From Dipteris shenzhenensis (taxonomy: Eukaryota; Polypodiophyta; Polypodiopsida; Gleicheniales), in assembly GCA_047967505.1 (NCBI GenBank), contig CM106541.1: 64,000 bases of DNA. One strand, written 5' to 3'. Position 1 is the stretch's first letter; the number at the start of each line of letters is the position of its first letter. Shown piece after piece: positions 1 to 10,739 of this stretch. Made by a program: the position numbers and the translations under genes. The notes beneath the pieces were generated by a model, which was given only the letters and a program-made list of their open reading frames with translations, ran no database searches and was not told where the DNA came from.

Positions 1-1700
1 ATTTAGCATCAATGTATTATGTCAATTAGATTCAACTGATAATCACATATTGTTTTTTCTTAGTGCGCTTATAATAAAAAATGCTCCTAGTTTTAACTAC
101 TTTTAAAAGGAATATCTATAACTACTAACACCATGTGTATGAAAGTAGGTTAATGAAAAGGGTACCATATGATAATGATAACAATAGAGATGGTGATAAT
201 AATTTAAAAAGGAAAATGACAAATCATTTGAAAAAATATGAAAAACATATTAATGAAAAGAGTCCCATGATACAATAATGATAATAAAAGAGATGAAGAT
301 GGAGATGGGTTAAAGTTGACTATAATAATAGAAAGGAAGATGGCAACTCATTTGAGAAAATGTAGAGACTTCATAGAAGAGGGACCTACCAAGGGAAAAC
401 ATGAGAGCATTCCATGGAACCTTTCTAGACGCAATGCTCCTTTTTTCTTCAATATGCAGCCACCTTCACCAAAAGCAAAGAAAAAGAGGGTCCACAAAAT
501 GTAGGGACATCATAGAAGAATACGTTAAGTGAAACACTTTCAGTGTAACAATGATATATCGACTTTTCTTCAAGCACTTATAATTACACGGAACTGTATC
601 GACTGCCAACTGGTGGATATTTGACAGAGCAAGACTGGTTTTATTTGGCTTTGATGTGAAATAGCAGGGCCAATTTTATTTGGGTTTGGTATGACATGAG
701 GGAAATGCTCAAGGGGAAGCATGCCCAAGGGAAGCATTTTTCCAAACTTAAGGCGAGGAGCGACCTTACCACGGTGACAATGACAATGACAATGAGTATT
801 GAACCAGTGCTTTGCATGGGAAAAGATGCATGACCATCCTCAACCACTCCCCATCTGAAGGTAGATCTTTGATTCTTAAATTTTGGCTAAGTCTTAACCC
901 ATGGCTCTGAGACCTTCCATCTCCTCCTTTCATTCCATTAACCTTCCATCTCCTCCTTCCTCCTGAAGGTGACCTTCCATCTCCTCCTTGCCCCTAAAGC
1001 TGGCTCTCGTCTTTCCACCTCCTCCCCTCTCCAAGCCTCCATCTAAGAGCTCCTTCTTTGTGACATGTGGGAGGCTCTTCTCCTCTAAGTTGCCACGTGT
1101 CCTCTCCTTTTTTTTTTGGGTGTCCATGGTTAATAGGTTAAAGATGACATCGCTGGCTGCCTTGATTTTGGGGAAACACCTCCCTTTGGGCATTTTCGTA
1201 AAGTCGAGGACCTCGATTGTGACAACAGATTAATCCTCACATTGCCAACTCGGATTCCCAGCCATGATCCATCTTCCTGTGTTGATGGAGACGTGGCGAT
1301 GAGGAAGAGACTAGACTCACTAGACTCACTAGGGTAAAGGGGCCAGTAAAGAGGCGGGTGCCTTTATAATGTCATCAATGCCCCCAATAGGGAGGCATGT
1401 GCCAATCAATGCTCTTCATAGAAAAAGATGATGTGTCAAGCCCTCCTTTCACCATTTTTTGGACACACAGTGCCTTAGTACTAGCCCTCACTTGACCTAA
1501 GCAGTGGCACTCATAGATTTTTTCTTCCACAATTTTTTTGAAAAGTTTGAAAATAAAAATTAGCTCCCTATGACCACCAAGGCCATTTCCGCCATGGATT
1601 AGTGCTAAAAAGTTAGCCCTCCATAGTACCCGCACCTTTACGCTAGAGTGATCAGTGATGTTCAGAGCCCGCTCGTGAGGATAAGTTTTTTCAAAAGAAC
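1..1700. other. 5' flanking region, no gene supported
   Basis: This stretch is AT-rich at first, with scattered short direct repeats: a GATAATGATAATAAAAGAGATG-like phrase twice near 170-300, GACCTTCCATCTCCTCCTT repeated near 912-990, and TAGACTCAC repeated near 1313-1331. The open frames are short and resemble nothing I recognise. A 169-codon minus-strand frame at 1375-1884 overlaps the start of the receptor kinase gene and is discussed under rejected items. The last few hundred bases should hold the promoter of that gene, but I see no element I could name with confidence. Confidence 0.5.
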
Positions 1701-1857
1701 GGCAGCACCTTGAAACAATGTGGATGCGTCCTTCGAGTACGAGGGAGACTTTTTTATTCCAAAGAAAGTTCGAAAGGGCCTCCTTAAGGTCTGGGAGCTC
1801 AAGGTTTACAGAAAGAACTGCAGTACTAGCAGCGAGCACCTTGTTGAGATCAATGCG

Positions 1858-4800
1858 ATGAATCGTTTTGTGTGTTGTTTTCAATGTGTTGTTCTTCTAG
1901 TTATCGTATCAGAAGGCTCGTCTACTAGTGTACGTAGTAGCAGCACCAGCAGCTCAGTGGTGCATGAGGTGCTGAGGGCGTTCAAGCAAGGCATCACCAG
2001 CGACCCTCTTCACTCCCTCGCCTCTTGGGACGTATCCAACCACAGCAGCACCCCTTGCACTTGGGCAGGCTTGCATTGCAACACCAAGAACCACCTCATC
2101 TCCATCATCCTCAGTAACAAATCCTTGCAAGGCTCCATCTCTCCCAAGCTCTCCCTCCTTCACAACCTCTCCTCCCTCGACCTCTCCAACAACCACCTCT
2201 CCTCCTCCCTGCCCTCTTCCCTTCCTCCCTCCCTCTCTTTTCTCGACCTCAGCCATAACTCCCTCTCTGGCTCTCTCCCTCTTTCCTCCATTGCCAACCT
2301 CTCTTCTCTTCAATTCCTCTCCGTCGACAATAACTACCTCTCTGGCCCCCTCACTCTCCCTCCGTCTTGCCTTCCTCAACTCTCCTTTCTCAGCCTCGCT
2401 TCTAACTCTTTCTCCGGTCCCCTTCCGACCGAACTCTCCCTCTGCCCCTCGTTGCAGACCGTTAACGTATCCCATAACTTGTTCACAGGCTCCTTGCTTT
2501 CCACCGGCCTCGGAAACCTTACCACCTTGACTGAATTCGATGTCGGTGCAAACCACCTTGAAGGCCCTATCCCCTCCGGCTTAGGCAACTGCTCCATGCT
2601 GAATTTCCTGAGTCTTCCCTCAAACAATTTCTCTGGCGGGATACCGCCTTCATGGGGCCTTTGCAGAAATCTCAGATTTCTGTCCTTGTTCCAAAACAAT
2701 GGCAGCGGCGCCCTCCCACTAGAGATCGGATATCTCTCCAAACTTCAGTACTTATCGCTGGGAGCGAACCGTTTCACTGGTAAAATCCTCCACATCCTGG
2801 GAAATTGCAGCGAGTTGTCTATATTGGATTTGAGCAGCAATCCTTCTACGGGAGACATGCCTCCCGATCTTGGGTCACGGTTGCCCAAGTTGAAGGTCCT
2901 GGTGCTGGAATTTAACGTGTTGACGGGCTCTATCCCTGCATCTCTAGGAAACTGTTCCAGCCTCACGTTGCTGATAATGGGCTTCAACAATATTTCAGGT
3001 ACGTCCGTTCAGTTGTAATCTTACGCCATTCCCTTCTTGCGTGGACATCTTGAACATCTCTCTTTAAACACAGTTTGGGATCTGTTTACAGGTACCATTC
3101 CTGAAGCCTTGTTCCATCCAGTTGGACTTGCAACATAACGCCCTTAGCGGAAGCATTGCACCTAAGATCGGGAACCTTACCTTGATGCAAAAACTGTTCC
3201 TTAAGAACAACCAATTCACGGGCAGTCTTCCGCAGGAGCTGGGTCTGCTCGCGCCACTACAAGTTGCCACCTTTGAGTACAATTTTTTCTCCGGAAATTT
3301 TCCAGACTATTTGTTCAACTGCACTGCGTTACTGGGCCTTTCCCTACATAACAATCGTCTTCAGGGTCCCATTCCTTCATCTGTGGGCAACTTAGCGAAT
3401 TTGGGAGTTTTAGAGGCACAGAGCAATAGGCTCACAGGATCCCTACCTCTCGGACTCTCCAACTGCACGAAGCTGCAGACGCTCACTCTCAGCAACAATT
3501 TGCTTACTGGTCAAATCCAGCGATCAGTAGTGGCTAGCTTGCTAATGTTCGACACTTTGGATCTCTCTAACAACAATCTTTCTGGTCCTATACCCCAAGA
3601 GTTTAGCGTTATGATCCACCTTCAGACTTTGGATCTTTCATACAATAAACTTTCCGGTCCAGTCCCCTCTGGGCTTGGATATTGCGTTGGCCTTCTTCTC
3701 CTGAACCTCTCCCGGAACAACTTAGATGGAACTATTCCTTCGCGTCTGGGAACGTCGCTACTGAGCCTCCTAGTGCTAAATCTGTCCCATAATTCCTTCC
3801 TCGGGAGCATCCCAAAACAATTGGGAAGCCTGAAGTCCCTACAGCAGCTAGATTTGTCGTATAATGCCTTCTCCGGTACAATTCCCTCCTCGTTCGCTGA
3901 CATGAACGCTTTGTTGTTTCTCAACCTTTCATATAATAATCTAGAAGGTACCGTTCCTAACGGAGGGGTCTTCAGCAATTTGACGTTCGCATCCTTCCTC
4001 GGAAATCCCAGACTCTGTGGCCATTTTGTTAATAAAACATGTGCAGAGAATTCGCCATCCGACGTGTTGACGAAGCTAGAAAAGATCCAGTTGGCAGTTG
4101 TAACCTCGGCTGCAGTTTTGCTTATCGCAGGGATTGGGTATTGCTTTTTGGCAGTTCACAGAAAAAAACGCTCGGCAAGCCCGTTTTTCAGACTAAAACT
4201 GAAAGACATTCAGCAAGCAACGAACAATTTCAGTGAGGAAAATATTATTGGTGCTGGGATCACAGGAATTGTGTACAAAGGCATGCTGACTGATGGTAAA
4301 ACATTAGCTTTCAAGAAATTCGCGCTTGACACCACCGCTCTTCGTTCTTTCATCGGAGAGGTGCAGTCCGTGGGATCGACGGCCCGGAATTTAATTAGAA
4401 TACTGGGTTACTGCTCCGATCAGATGGACACCAATATTTTGATACTAGAGTACATGCCGAATGGTAATTTAAATGATCATTTACATCCGAAAGAAGGCGG
4501 CAAATGCAGACTCTCGTGGGAGATCCGATTCGGAGTTGCAATAGGCGTTGCGCAGGGGTTGCTGTATTTGCACTACGACTGTCCTGCACCTGTGATTCAT
4601 TGCGATCTAAAGCCTCACAATATCCTGTTCGATTCGGACAAACAGGTTCGCATTACAGACTTTGGTCTCGCCAAAGTGATGGCAGCCACTGCAACATCTA
4701 GTTATACACAAAACTTGCAAGACACGATTGGATATATGGCACCCGGTAATACCCAGTCCCACTGCCTTAATATGAATTCTGTCTCGTGAGCCACCTGCGA

Positions 4801-5185
4801 GTTGTAACTTCTTCTCATCGATTCTCCGGTTATTTTGGTAATTTTTGTTGCAGAATTGGCGAGCTATGGACATATTTCAAGGAAATGTGACGTCTACAGC
4901 TACGGGATCCTTTTGATGGAGCTGGTGAGCGGATGGAGGCCAACGGACGAGGTGGGCTTCGAAGAAGGCAAGACCCTAGTGCAATGGGTCCAATCGATGT
5001 TTAACGATGATAATACAGTGGATATAGTGGACGAGAAGCTGCGTGAAGAGTACAATGAGCATGAGGATGAAATCAAGCAGCTGTTAAGTGTGGCGCTGCA
5101 GTGCACACAAGAGAATCCAAGACGAAGGCCGACCATCCAGGAAGTCATGCAAATGCTCCTGTCTTACCGACGTGCTGTGTCCTAG
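1858..5185 (+). CDS. LRR receptor-like protein kinase, non-RD (LRR-XII-like); 3 exons, frame break at the start of exon 2
   Basis: Membrane receptor kinase with an extracellular leucine-rich-repeat sensor and a cytosolic Ser/Thr kinase. Exon 1 (1858-2998) starts with a hydrophobic signal peptide (MNRFVCCFQCVVLLVIVSEG), then an LRR N-cap (ASWD..., PCTWAGLHC) and the first LRRs. Exon 2 (about 3092-4745) carries more LRRs, a transmembrane helix near 4087-4150 followed by HRKKR, the glycine loop GAGITGIVYKG, the ATP lysine (AFKKF), the catalytic loop HCDLKPHN and DFGLAK. Exon 3 (4854-5185) starts inside APE and ends the kinase. The cysteine before the catalytic Asp makes it non-RD, typical of pattern-recognition receptors such as FLS2/EFR. 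Intron 1 has CAG|GTACGT and TTTACAG; intron 2 has CCG|GTAATA and TTGCAG. Intron 2 keeps frame, but splicing intron 1 as drawn meets TAA within 16 codons. The LRR frame resumes at 3122, so a small indel, alternative splicing or an assembly error lies at 3092-3122. Total length would be about 1030 residues. Confidence 0.85.
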
Positions 5186-5950
5186 ATTTATTATGCTCTC
5201 AAGTCTCTCCAAGTGTAGCTATACTATGCTATCGTGTGATGTAAACTCCTTTATTAGTGCTCATTAGTAATACCACTATTTCAGGTTATGAGTCATAACC
5301 CTTCGAGGGTTGCGTGCAAATTTCTAATCTCAATGTTAGATGTACATTTTGGAGAGTATTTGTCCTATCGCTCGGTCTTACATGAGATAGGCTCAAGGGA
5401 CTCTTTGACGTTTACACGTTTATTGGCATCTATTCTATCTATTCTCTTAACCAGAGAATTGTGAGGACGATTGAAAGAAATTGGACGCTTAGATTTCATT
5501 CAATCAATCTCAAACGTTATCCGATGCAAATCAATTACATATGCATGTCCATTCACTCCTAGATTTACTGACTGCTTCTTCTTCTTCATCTTCTTGGTAT
5601 TGGAAGGTTTTCTGTGTCCCGTGGAACTTCTTTCTCTTCCCCACCTCTCGTCTTCAATCTCCTTTCCCCCCTTCCAATCTGTTCTCCTCCCCTCTTTCGG
5701 AGTCTCCTCTTCCATGAACGTTGTTTCTAGCTCCCCCTTCTGTATATGCTTGCAATTAGCTACAACGTCAAAAGCTTCAGCGATTTTGCAGCTATGCCGA
5801 CCTCAAACGAAGCTTCAACTATTTTTGGTTATACACAATCTCAATTAGCCACTTTTGCACATTGATAGGATTCAATGCAACAAAGACACTTTGAAAAAGT
5901 AACAACAGAGACTTCTCACTCCCAACGAACAATGGAATATCTTGATGTCT
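5186..5950. other. 3' flank of the receptor kinase, no gene seen
   Basis: Non-coding by appearance. It should contain the 3' UTR of the LRR kinase, which stops at 5185. A pyrimidine-rich patch lies near 5565-5720. No recognised protein or RNA gene. Confidence 0.4.
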
Positions 5951-5954
5951 TCTC

Positions 5955-6808
5955 ATAGTCTAGATATTCCTGGAGTTGCGTTAGTATTCAAAAGTGGAAC
6001 GGGCAAACTATACACTACTAGATCTTGGAATCTCATGGGATTGGCGTCATCGACTTCAAGGAGGTTACATATTGAAGGAGATAATGTCATTAGATTGCTT
6101 GACTGGACTCCTTCGTAGATTTCAGGTTAAAGAACGATAGTCAACAGAATTTGCACTGAGGAACATTAACTTTGTTTTGTTATGACAAATGTTTGGCCTG
6201 AATTTGAAAGCTTAAATGACGATCAACTAGGTCCAAATTTTGAGGAATATGAGAGCAATTTAATGTAACTAGAATATGGTTGATTTGTTGAAGGACAAGC
6301 TACGATAATTCTGATAATATAAGACACATCTACTCATCTACTTTGCCATCCGAATTTGATAGTGACGATAATGTCAGGAAGCTGATTGGAGCACAAAGCT
6401 ATTATAATATAGTCAACAATGGAGAACCCTCAAGTGATGAGAGAGGGTTCCGTGACTTCCACTCAGTCAAGGATGCGATTGGGCATGGAGCATATACTAC
6501 CTCCATGGTAGCTGGAAGCTTTGTGCGAGCTGCGAATCTATATGGCTTTGGAGCAAGAGATGATAAAGGAGGCATGCCACGAGCAACAATTTCCATGCAT
6601 TGTTTCTCTTGAATCAACACTCAGCTCAAACTCAACAATTTTGGTGGCACTCAATGATGTTATAGCTGATAGGATGGATGTGTTGTCCCTCTCCATTAGG
6701 AGCTTTGGCAACGGACACCATTTGTTCTTGAATCCCATAGTAATTGGGTTGTTTCATGCTATGAAGAAAGGAATTATTGCATGGTACGTAGCTCTAGACC
6801 AAAATTAG
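5955..6808 (+). pseudogene. subtilisin-like serine protease (plant subtilase, S8) remnant
   Basis: Scattered subtilase motifs follow one another in the right order but in different frames. KLYTTRSWNLMGL near 6003-6041 corresponds to the mature N-terminus (TTRSWDFMGL in the family). VMTNVWPEFESLNDD near 6178-6222 sits where the family has the catalytic Asp block DTGVWPES.SF.D. KLIGAQSYYN near 6376 and GHGAYTTSMVAGS near 6478-6520 correspond to the catalytic His block GHGTHTAS. ALNDVIADRMDVLSLSIRS near 6640-6700 and IVIGLFHAMKKGIIA near 6737-6780 follow. The catalytic Asp and its Gly are replaced (M and N), while the His is present. Stops and at least one frameshift separate the blocks, and the PA domain and catalytic Ser are absent. 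An inactive fragment; the family assignment is firm. Confidence 0.8.
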
Positions 6809-6904
6809 CCACTATAGATAACCATGGTTGATTACTGTGGTAGAAAGCAACATCGATTTTAATGGTGGTGCTTGGAAATAGTGTTCCACTACCTGTACTA
6901 TTTA

Positions 6905-7070
6905 GGTTTGTGCTCTCTCCTCTCTTCCTCTCTTTTCGTCTCACTTTTCTCTCACTTTTCTCACTCTTTCTCTCTTTTTCTCTCACTTTTTCTCTTTCAC
7001 TTCTTCCTTGCTTTTCATATCTTTCCTCTCTTTTCCTCTCTTCCTCTCTTTATATTTCTATCTTTCACTT
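6905..7070. repeat. pyrimidine-rich low-complexity tract
   Basis: Runs of TCTCTTTTCTCTC-type sequence on the plus strand with almost no purines. Open frames across it are compositional and encode only Ser/Leu/Phe. Confidence 0.8.
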
Positions 7071-7187
7071 TGGGTGGAAGTGTCGTACCCGCTCAAAGAA
7101 GCAAGTCCATGGACAATGCTAAGAAAGCACCATTGAATAGCACATTTTGAAGTGATAAAAAATCTGAATGTCAAGTACACACGTGGA

Positions 7188-7188
<1 letters not shown>

Positions 7189-7247
<59 letters not shown>

Positions 7248-7249
7248 AG
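7189..7249. repeat. compound microsatellite (CT)n(CA)n
   Basis: About 17 CT dinucleotides pass directly into about 10 CA dinucleotides. A second, interrupted CT block follows at about 7290-7352. Confidence 0.95.
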
Positions 7250-7289
7250 TGCCTTCCTACTCCATCACAAAGATTCAGTCTCCTGTGGT

Positions 7290-7352
7290 ACTCTCTCTCT
7301 CTCTCTCTCTCCCTCCCTCTCTCTCTCTCTCTTTGTCTCCCTCTCCCTCAAA
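7290..7352. repeat. interrupted (CT)n microsatellite
   Basis: CT repeats broken by CCCTCC and TTTGTC, lying 40 bases after the compound CT/CA repeat. Confidence 0.9.
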
Positions 7353-8040
7353 CGACACATTGAAGGGCTAGCTAGGATGCCATCCACATCATGTGCCCTT
7401 CCCCTTGTCCATCACTTTGCAGAGCAAGGGGAATCAAACCGCTCCAGGGGCTGCACTCTAGTAGGATGCGAGGCCTCATGGATTTCCTCACAAGTGACCT
7501 TTCTTGAAGACTTGGTAAGCATTCTTACCATAGCCGCAACTGGTGCTCCCTTATCTTTTTTTCCTACTAAAATGGTCGAACATTTTATGAAGGTTTAGCA
7601 ATCAATTATATTTAATTTCCCATCAAAGAAAAATAAAATGTTAGACCATCTTTGCATGCTCTTGCAAGGCAAAAGGAAAAAGACAACATTTGGATTGTCT
7701 CATTGTTCAATCTTTCATTGGAATTCACCACACTTTGAGAGTTTAGGATGTAACATACAGTCAATATATAGTTTTAATATCGCTAAAGGGTAGAGTTTGT
7801 AGCTACATAATATAGAGCTGTCACAGTTTTTTAAAAGCAAAAGAACCCATGAGGTCACAAGGGGCTGATCTAAAGAATGGCTCATATAGAGCTTCCATGC
7901 AGGTGCATTGATTGTCTATTGTGGGAGCCTCACAACAGACAATTTGGCCATTTGTATACTTTATGTATATGTTGTAACAAATTGCAGGAAACTTGGAAAA
8001 GAACTTAGAAGAGGTAGTATAACACATTCCAACTTAGGAG
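7353..8040. other. no gene recognised
   Basis: Mixed AT-rich DNA between the microsatellites and the transposon ORF. A 68-codon minus-strand frame (7821-8027) continues away from the 3' end of the neighbouring transposon gene, but it has no motif I recognise and does not match the second copy of that gene at 60.4 kb. Confidence 0.4.
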
Positions 8041-8042
8041 CA

Positions 8043-9190
8043 CTAGATGTATGCAACAAGTTGCAAGCACACTTCCATTAAATGAGAAGAAGTAGACTTA
8101 CCACAGTTGCCTCGAACACTAACCATCCACCTGCACCAAAGTGTGAAGTACCTACGGAGTCCAGCCATCTCCTCGCAGCCCTCCTCTGACCCTCGAACAT
8201 TTTGGGATGGTCTGTGTTCTGCTTCTTGAAAAACTTCCAATCAGCTTTGTCTACCCAACTGGGTTTAGCCTTCCCCTTTGCGATGGAAGTATGCAAGATT
8301 GACCTACGATGCTTCAAGACCAAACCCATGCGCTCTCGCACATAATTCTCATTGAACTCCTAATTTGGTGGGTTAGGGTATTTTCTTTTCAATTCATCGA
8401 TGATTGCTTGCTTCTTTTGGTCATCTTGGTACCGTTAGTCAGTAGCTATGCCGCTCCTGAAGTGGTGGCTCATCAACTGCCTCATGGTGGCCATCACTAT
8501 TGCATCCTTTTTATCTTCTATTATCTCTCTAGCAGCCGTGATTTGATAGCACAGGTCCTCGAGCGGGTAAGGAGGACTCATGGTAGTGGTAGAGTCAGAG
8601 TGAGTGGTGTTTGTGCGAGCACTTCCAGAGCAAGGAGTAGCAGTGGGAGTAGGAGAGGGCAAGGGAGCTAACTGGTACTGGGTCTCAGGACCAAGTGGAG
8701 ACCTGTAGGGATGTGAGTGTGCTGACTCGTCTACAACATAAGCGACCCCTCCTACTCTTCCTTCCCTTACGATGGGCACGCCCAAGTGATGACTCCTCAG
8801 TCGAAGGGGCTAGAGGGGATGGCTAGACAGTAGGTCCAGCTGTCGGTGTAGGAGAGGGATTTGCTGAGGTCCTCTAGGATAGCAGAGAGAAGAATCTCAT
8901 TGCCTCCTCATCAGTCATCTGTGTGACAAACTCGTCGAGACTCCCGACAAAGCCATGGGCTACTAGCAAAGGAGTTCCCCGAGGGGTAGTCATAGTGCTA
9001 CATCTGAGAGGATTCGGGCCAGGGAAAGTCGTAGGGGTAGGCCCTTGAGGTGTCATAGGGGTAGGCCCTTGAGGTGTCGCCTAAGTGAAATCAAAGTCCT
9101 ATGGAGAATAGAGATCATGATGTCTCCTCCTACGAGGGTTTCCATACTCATCGGATGTGCAACATGAATCCATGTCTAATTTGGGGGGAT
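8043..9190 (-). pseudogene. plant CACTA-associated transposon protein (Transposase_24-like), copy 1, degenerate
   Basis: Read on minus from about 9180 down to 8043. It begins with MDSCCTSDEYGNPRRRRHHD, continues through a Pro-rich part and GFVGSLDEFVTQM, and ends with the conserved block LKHRRSILHTSIAKGKAKP, RRAARRWLDS and HFGAGGW, followed by a good donor (GGTAAGT). The same protein is encoded on plus at 59.4-60.4 kb, and the two copies align over almost the whole length including the donor. In plants this kind of block (LK.RR...IAKGK, then R..AR..LDS) belongs to the accessory protein of CACTA elements called putative plant transposon protein. The frame is broken by stops (for example near 9101) and shifts. 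Assignment to Transposase_24 is by remembered family character; homology between the two copies is directly visible. Confidence 0.6.
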
Positions 9191-9199
9191 TGGACAAGC

Positions 9200-9890
9200 G
9201 TAGACACAAACACAAAAACAAAAAATAGCGGGTAAGAAGCGGAAAGCATAAGAAGCAAAAGAGAAGGAGAAGAATAAGAGAAGGAGAGGGGAAAAGAAGA
9301 GAAAGAAAAGGGAAAAAGAGATTAAAAGAGGGGAAAAGAACCAAATATGCATAAGAGAAAAAAGAGAGAAAGCATATGCATAAGAGAAAAAGAGAGAAAG
9401 CATATGATTATGCTTATGCATAAGCATATAAGCAAAGATATTGGAAGAGGGGAAAAGAGATTGAAAGAGGGGAAAAAGAAGAGAAGGAAAGGAGGGAAAA
9501 AGAGATTGAAAGAGGGGAAAAGAGATTGAAAGAGGGGAAAAAGAAGAGAAGGAAGAGGAGAAAAGAGATTGAAAGAGGGGAAAAGAAGAGAAGGAAAGCT
9601 CATGCTCATAGGCAAATACATATGCTTATGAAAAGAGGAGAAAAAGAGAGGAAAAAAGAGAGTGAAAAATAAGAGAAGGAAGAGGGGAAAAGAGATTGCA
9701 AGAAGGGAAAAAGAAGAGGGGAAAAGAGCATAAGCATAAGAGAAGGAAAAACATATGCATAAGAGAAAAAGAGAGAAATATTATGCTTATGCTTATGCAT
9801 GAGCATATGAGGGAAAGAGGGGGGGAAAGAGAGAGGAAAAGAGGGGAAGAAGAGGGAATAAGAGAAGAGAGGGGAAGAGAGGGTTCCTAC
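9200..9890. repeat. polypurine tract with GAGATTGAAAGAGGGGAAAA units and CATAAG palindromes
   Basis: The plus strand is nearly all purine. A unit GAGATTGAAAGAGGGGAAAA recurs about six times between 9440 and 9600 with AAGAAGAGAAGGA spacers. CATATGCATAAGAGAAAAAG recurs at about 9348, 9372 and 9751. A perfect 20-bp palindrome TATGCTTATGCATAAGCATA lies at 9409-9428. The tract sits 5' of the minus-strand transposon ORF. Open frames across it are compositional. Confidence 0.85.
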
Positions 9891-10550
9891 GCCCATCACT
9901 GTAGCTAGCGCATAAGTAGCTAGCTGCAGGCCAATGCAAATAATGAAAATAATAAAAGGAAAAAAGAGGAAGCACTTTCTTACTTGGAAAAGTCCCGCTT
10001 GGTGTTTCGTGGACTGGCCCTACAAAAGAGAGAAAACATACGATTTTTTAGATAACTAGTTAGGGGTTCCCAAAGGGATTGGATTGAGGAGACAAACATA
10101 AGCCTACAAACAAGGAGAAAGCATAAGCCTGCAAACGAGGAGAAAGAGGAGGAAGAGAAATACTAAAAAGAGAAGAGGTGAGTCTTCTTTCATTCACCAA
10201 ATCTCGTTTTTTGTCAACCTCTAAAAATCAAGCATGAAAATTAGCACATAGCCTTAGCAATACAAGGAGAAACATGCTTCAACACTCACAAAACGAAATC
10301 TCACAAAAAATGAACCTACATTACTTAAAGAGTCTCACCTTCTTGAAAAACTTCCTTTCACACAAGTAGAGAGGGAGAAGGGTGGAGAGGGAGCACAAGT
10401 GTTGGGAGAGGAGCTGGGTAGGGGTGAAAGTGGGAAATAGAGAGGAGGAAAGCGAGGTTGTCGAATATAAGGTGGGAGGAGAGATTTTTTCTTTTCCCGC
10501 AATAGAGATGTGAAAGAAAGCATCACGTGGGGTTTCGGGTTTAAGCCCCC
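9891..10550. other. spacer between divergent transposon genes
   Basis: No coding sequence recognised. It lies between the minus-strand transposon ORF and the plus-strand TNP2-like gene and is purine-rich near 10130-10170 and 10370-10460. Either gene could have its promoter here. Confidence 0.4.
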
Positions 10551-10553
10551 AGC

Positions 10554-10633
10554 ATCGCTATATAGCGACGTTTATATCCAAAAAGTGTCTCTATATAGCG
10601 ACGGAACAGGGCAAAGCGTTGCTATATAGCAAC
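10554..10633. promoter_or_regulatory. three palindromic TATAGCGAC boxes (candidate transposase-binding sites)
   Basis: Three 16-bp boxes lie at 10554-10569, 10587-10602 and 10618-10633, the last being the perfect palindrome GTTGCTATATAGCAAC. The centre-to-centre spacing is 33 and 31 bp, about three helical turns. The same box family recurs at 15.3 kb and 61.3 kb. In CACTA elements such as En/Spm, subterminal repeats bind the TNPA protein. Here the cluster lies between divergent genes, so a promoter role is also possible. Function is inferred. Confidence 0.6.
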
Positions 10634-10739
10634 GGTTCAGGGCACTTATTGTTAGAAGAGAGAAAAGGAGCTCATGGATGGCTATTTTTTGGATCTTAAT
10701 AGATTTCCTTGCAGCTCATGTTGTGATTTTGGAAGTGTG

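Noticed and set aside
1375-1884. 169-codon minus-strand open frame overlapping the start of the receptor kinase
   Set aside because: No motif recognised and no second copy in the window. Overlap with the signal-peptide exon makes a real gene doubtful, although a transposon fragment cannot be excluded.
1954-2741. Long antisense frames inside LRR exon 1 and 2
   Set aside because: They mirror the C-rich codons of the LRR region; composition is Glu/Arg/Gly only, as expected for the complement of CTC/TCC codons.
5471-5848. 125-codon plus-strand frame after the receptor kinase
   Set aside because: Pyrimidine-rich with no motif; probably non-coding flank.
7152-7598. 148-codon plus-strand frame across the CT/CA microsatellite
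   Set aside because: The first half is microsatellite translation and the rest has no motif.
9099-9975. Overlapping frames on both strands of the polypurine tract
   Set aside because: Low-complexity Phe/Ser/Leu or Lys/Arg/Glu translations; no protein character.
10555-10640. TATATAG boxes as TATA promoters
   Set aside because: The whole 16-bp palindrome, not only TATA, is conserved and repeated at three sites, so a binding-site array fits better.
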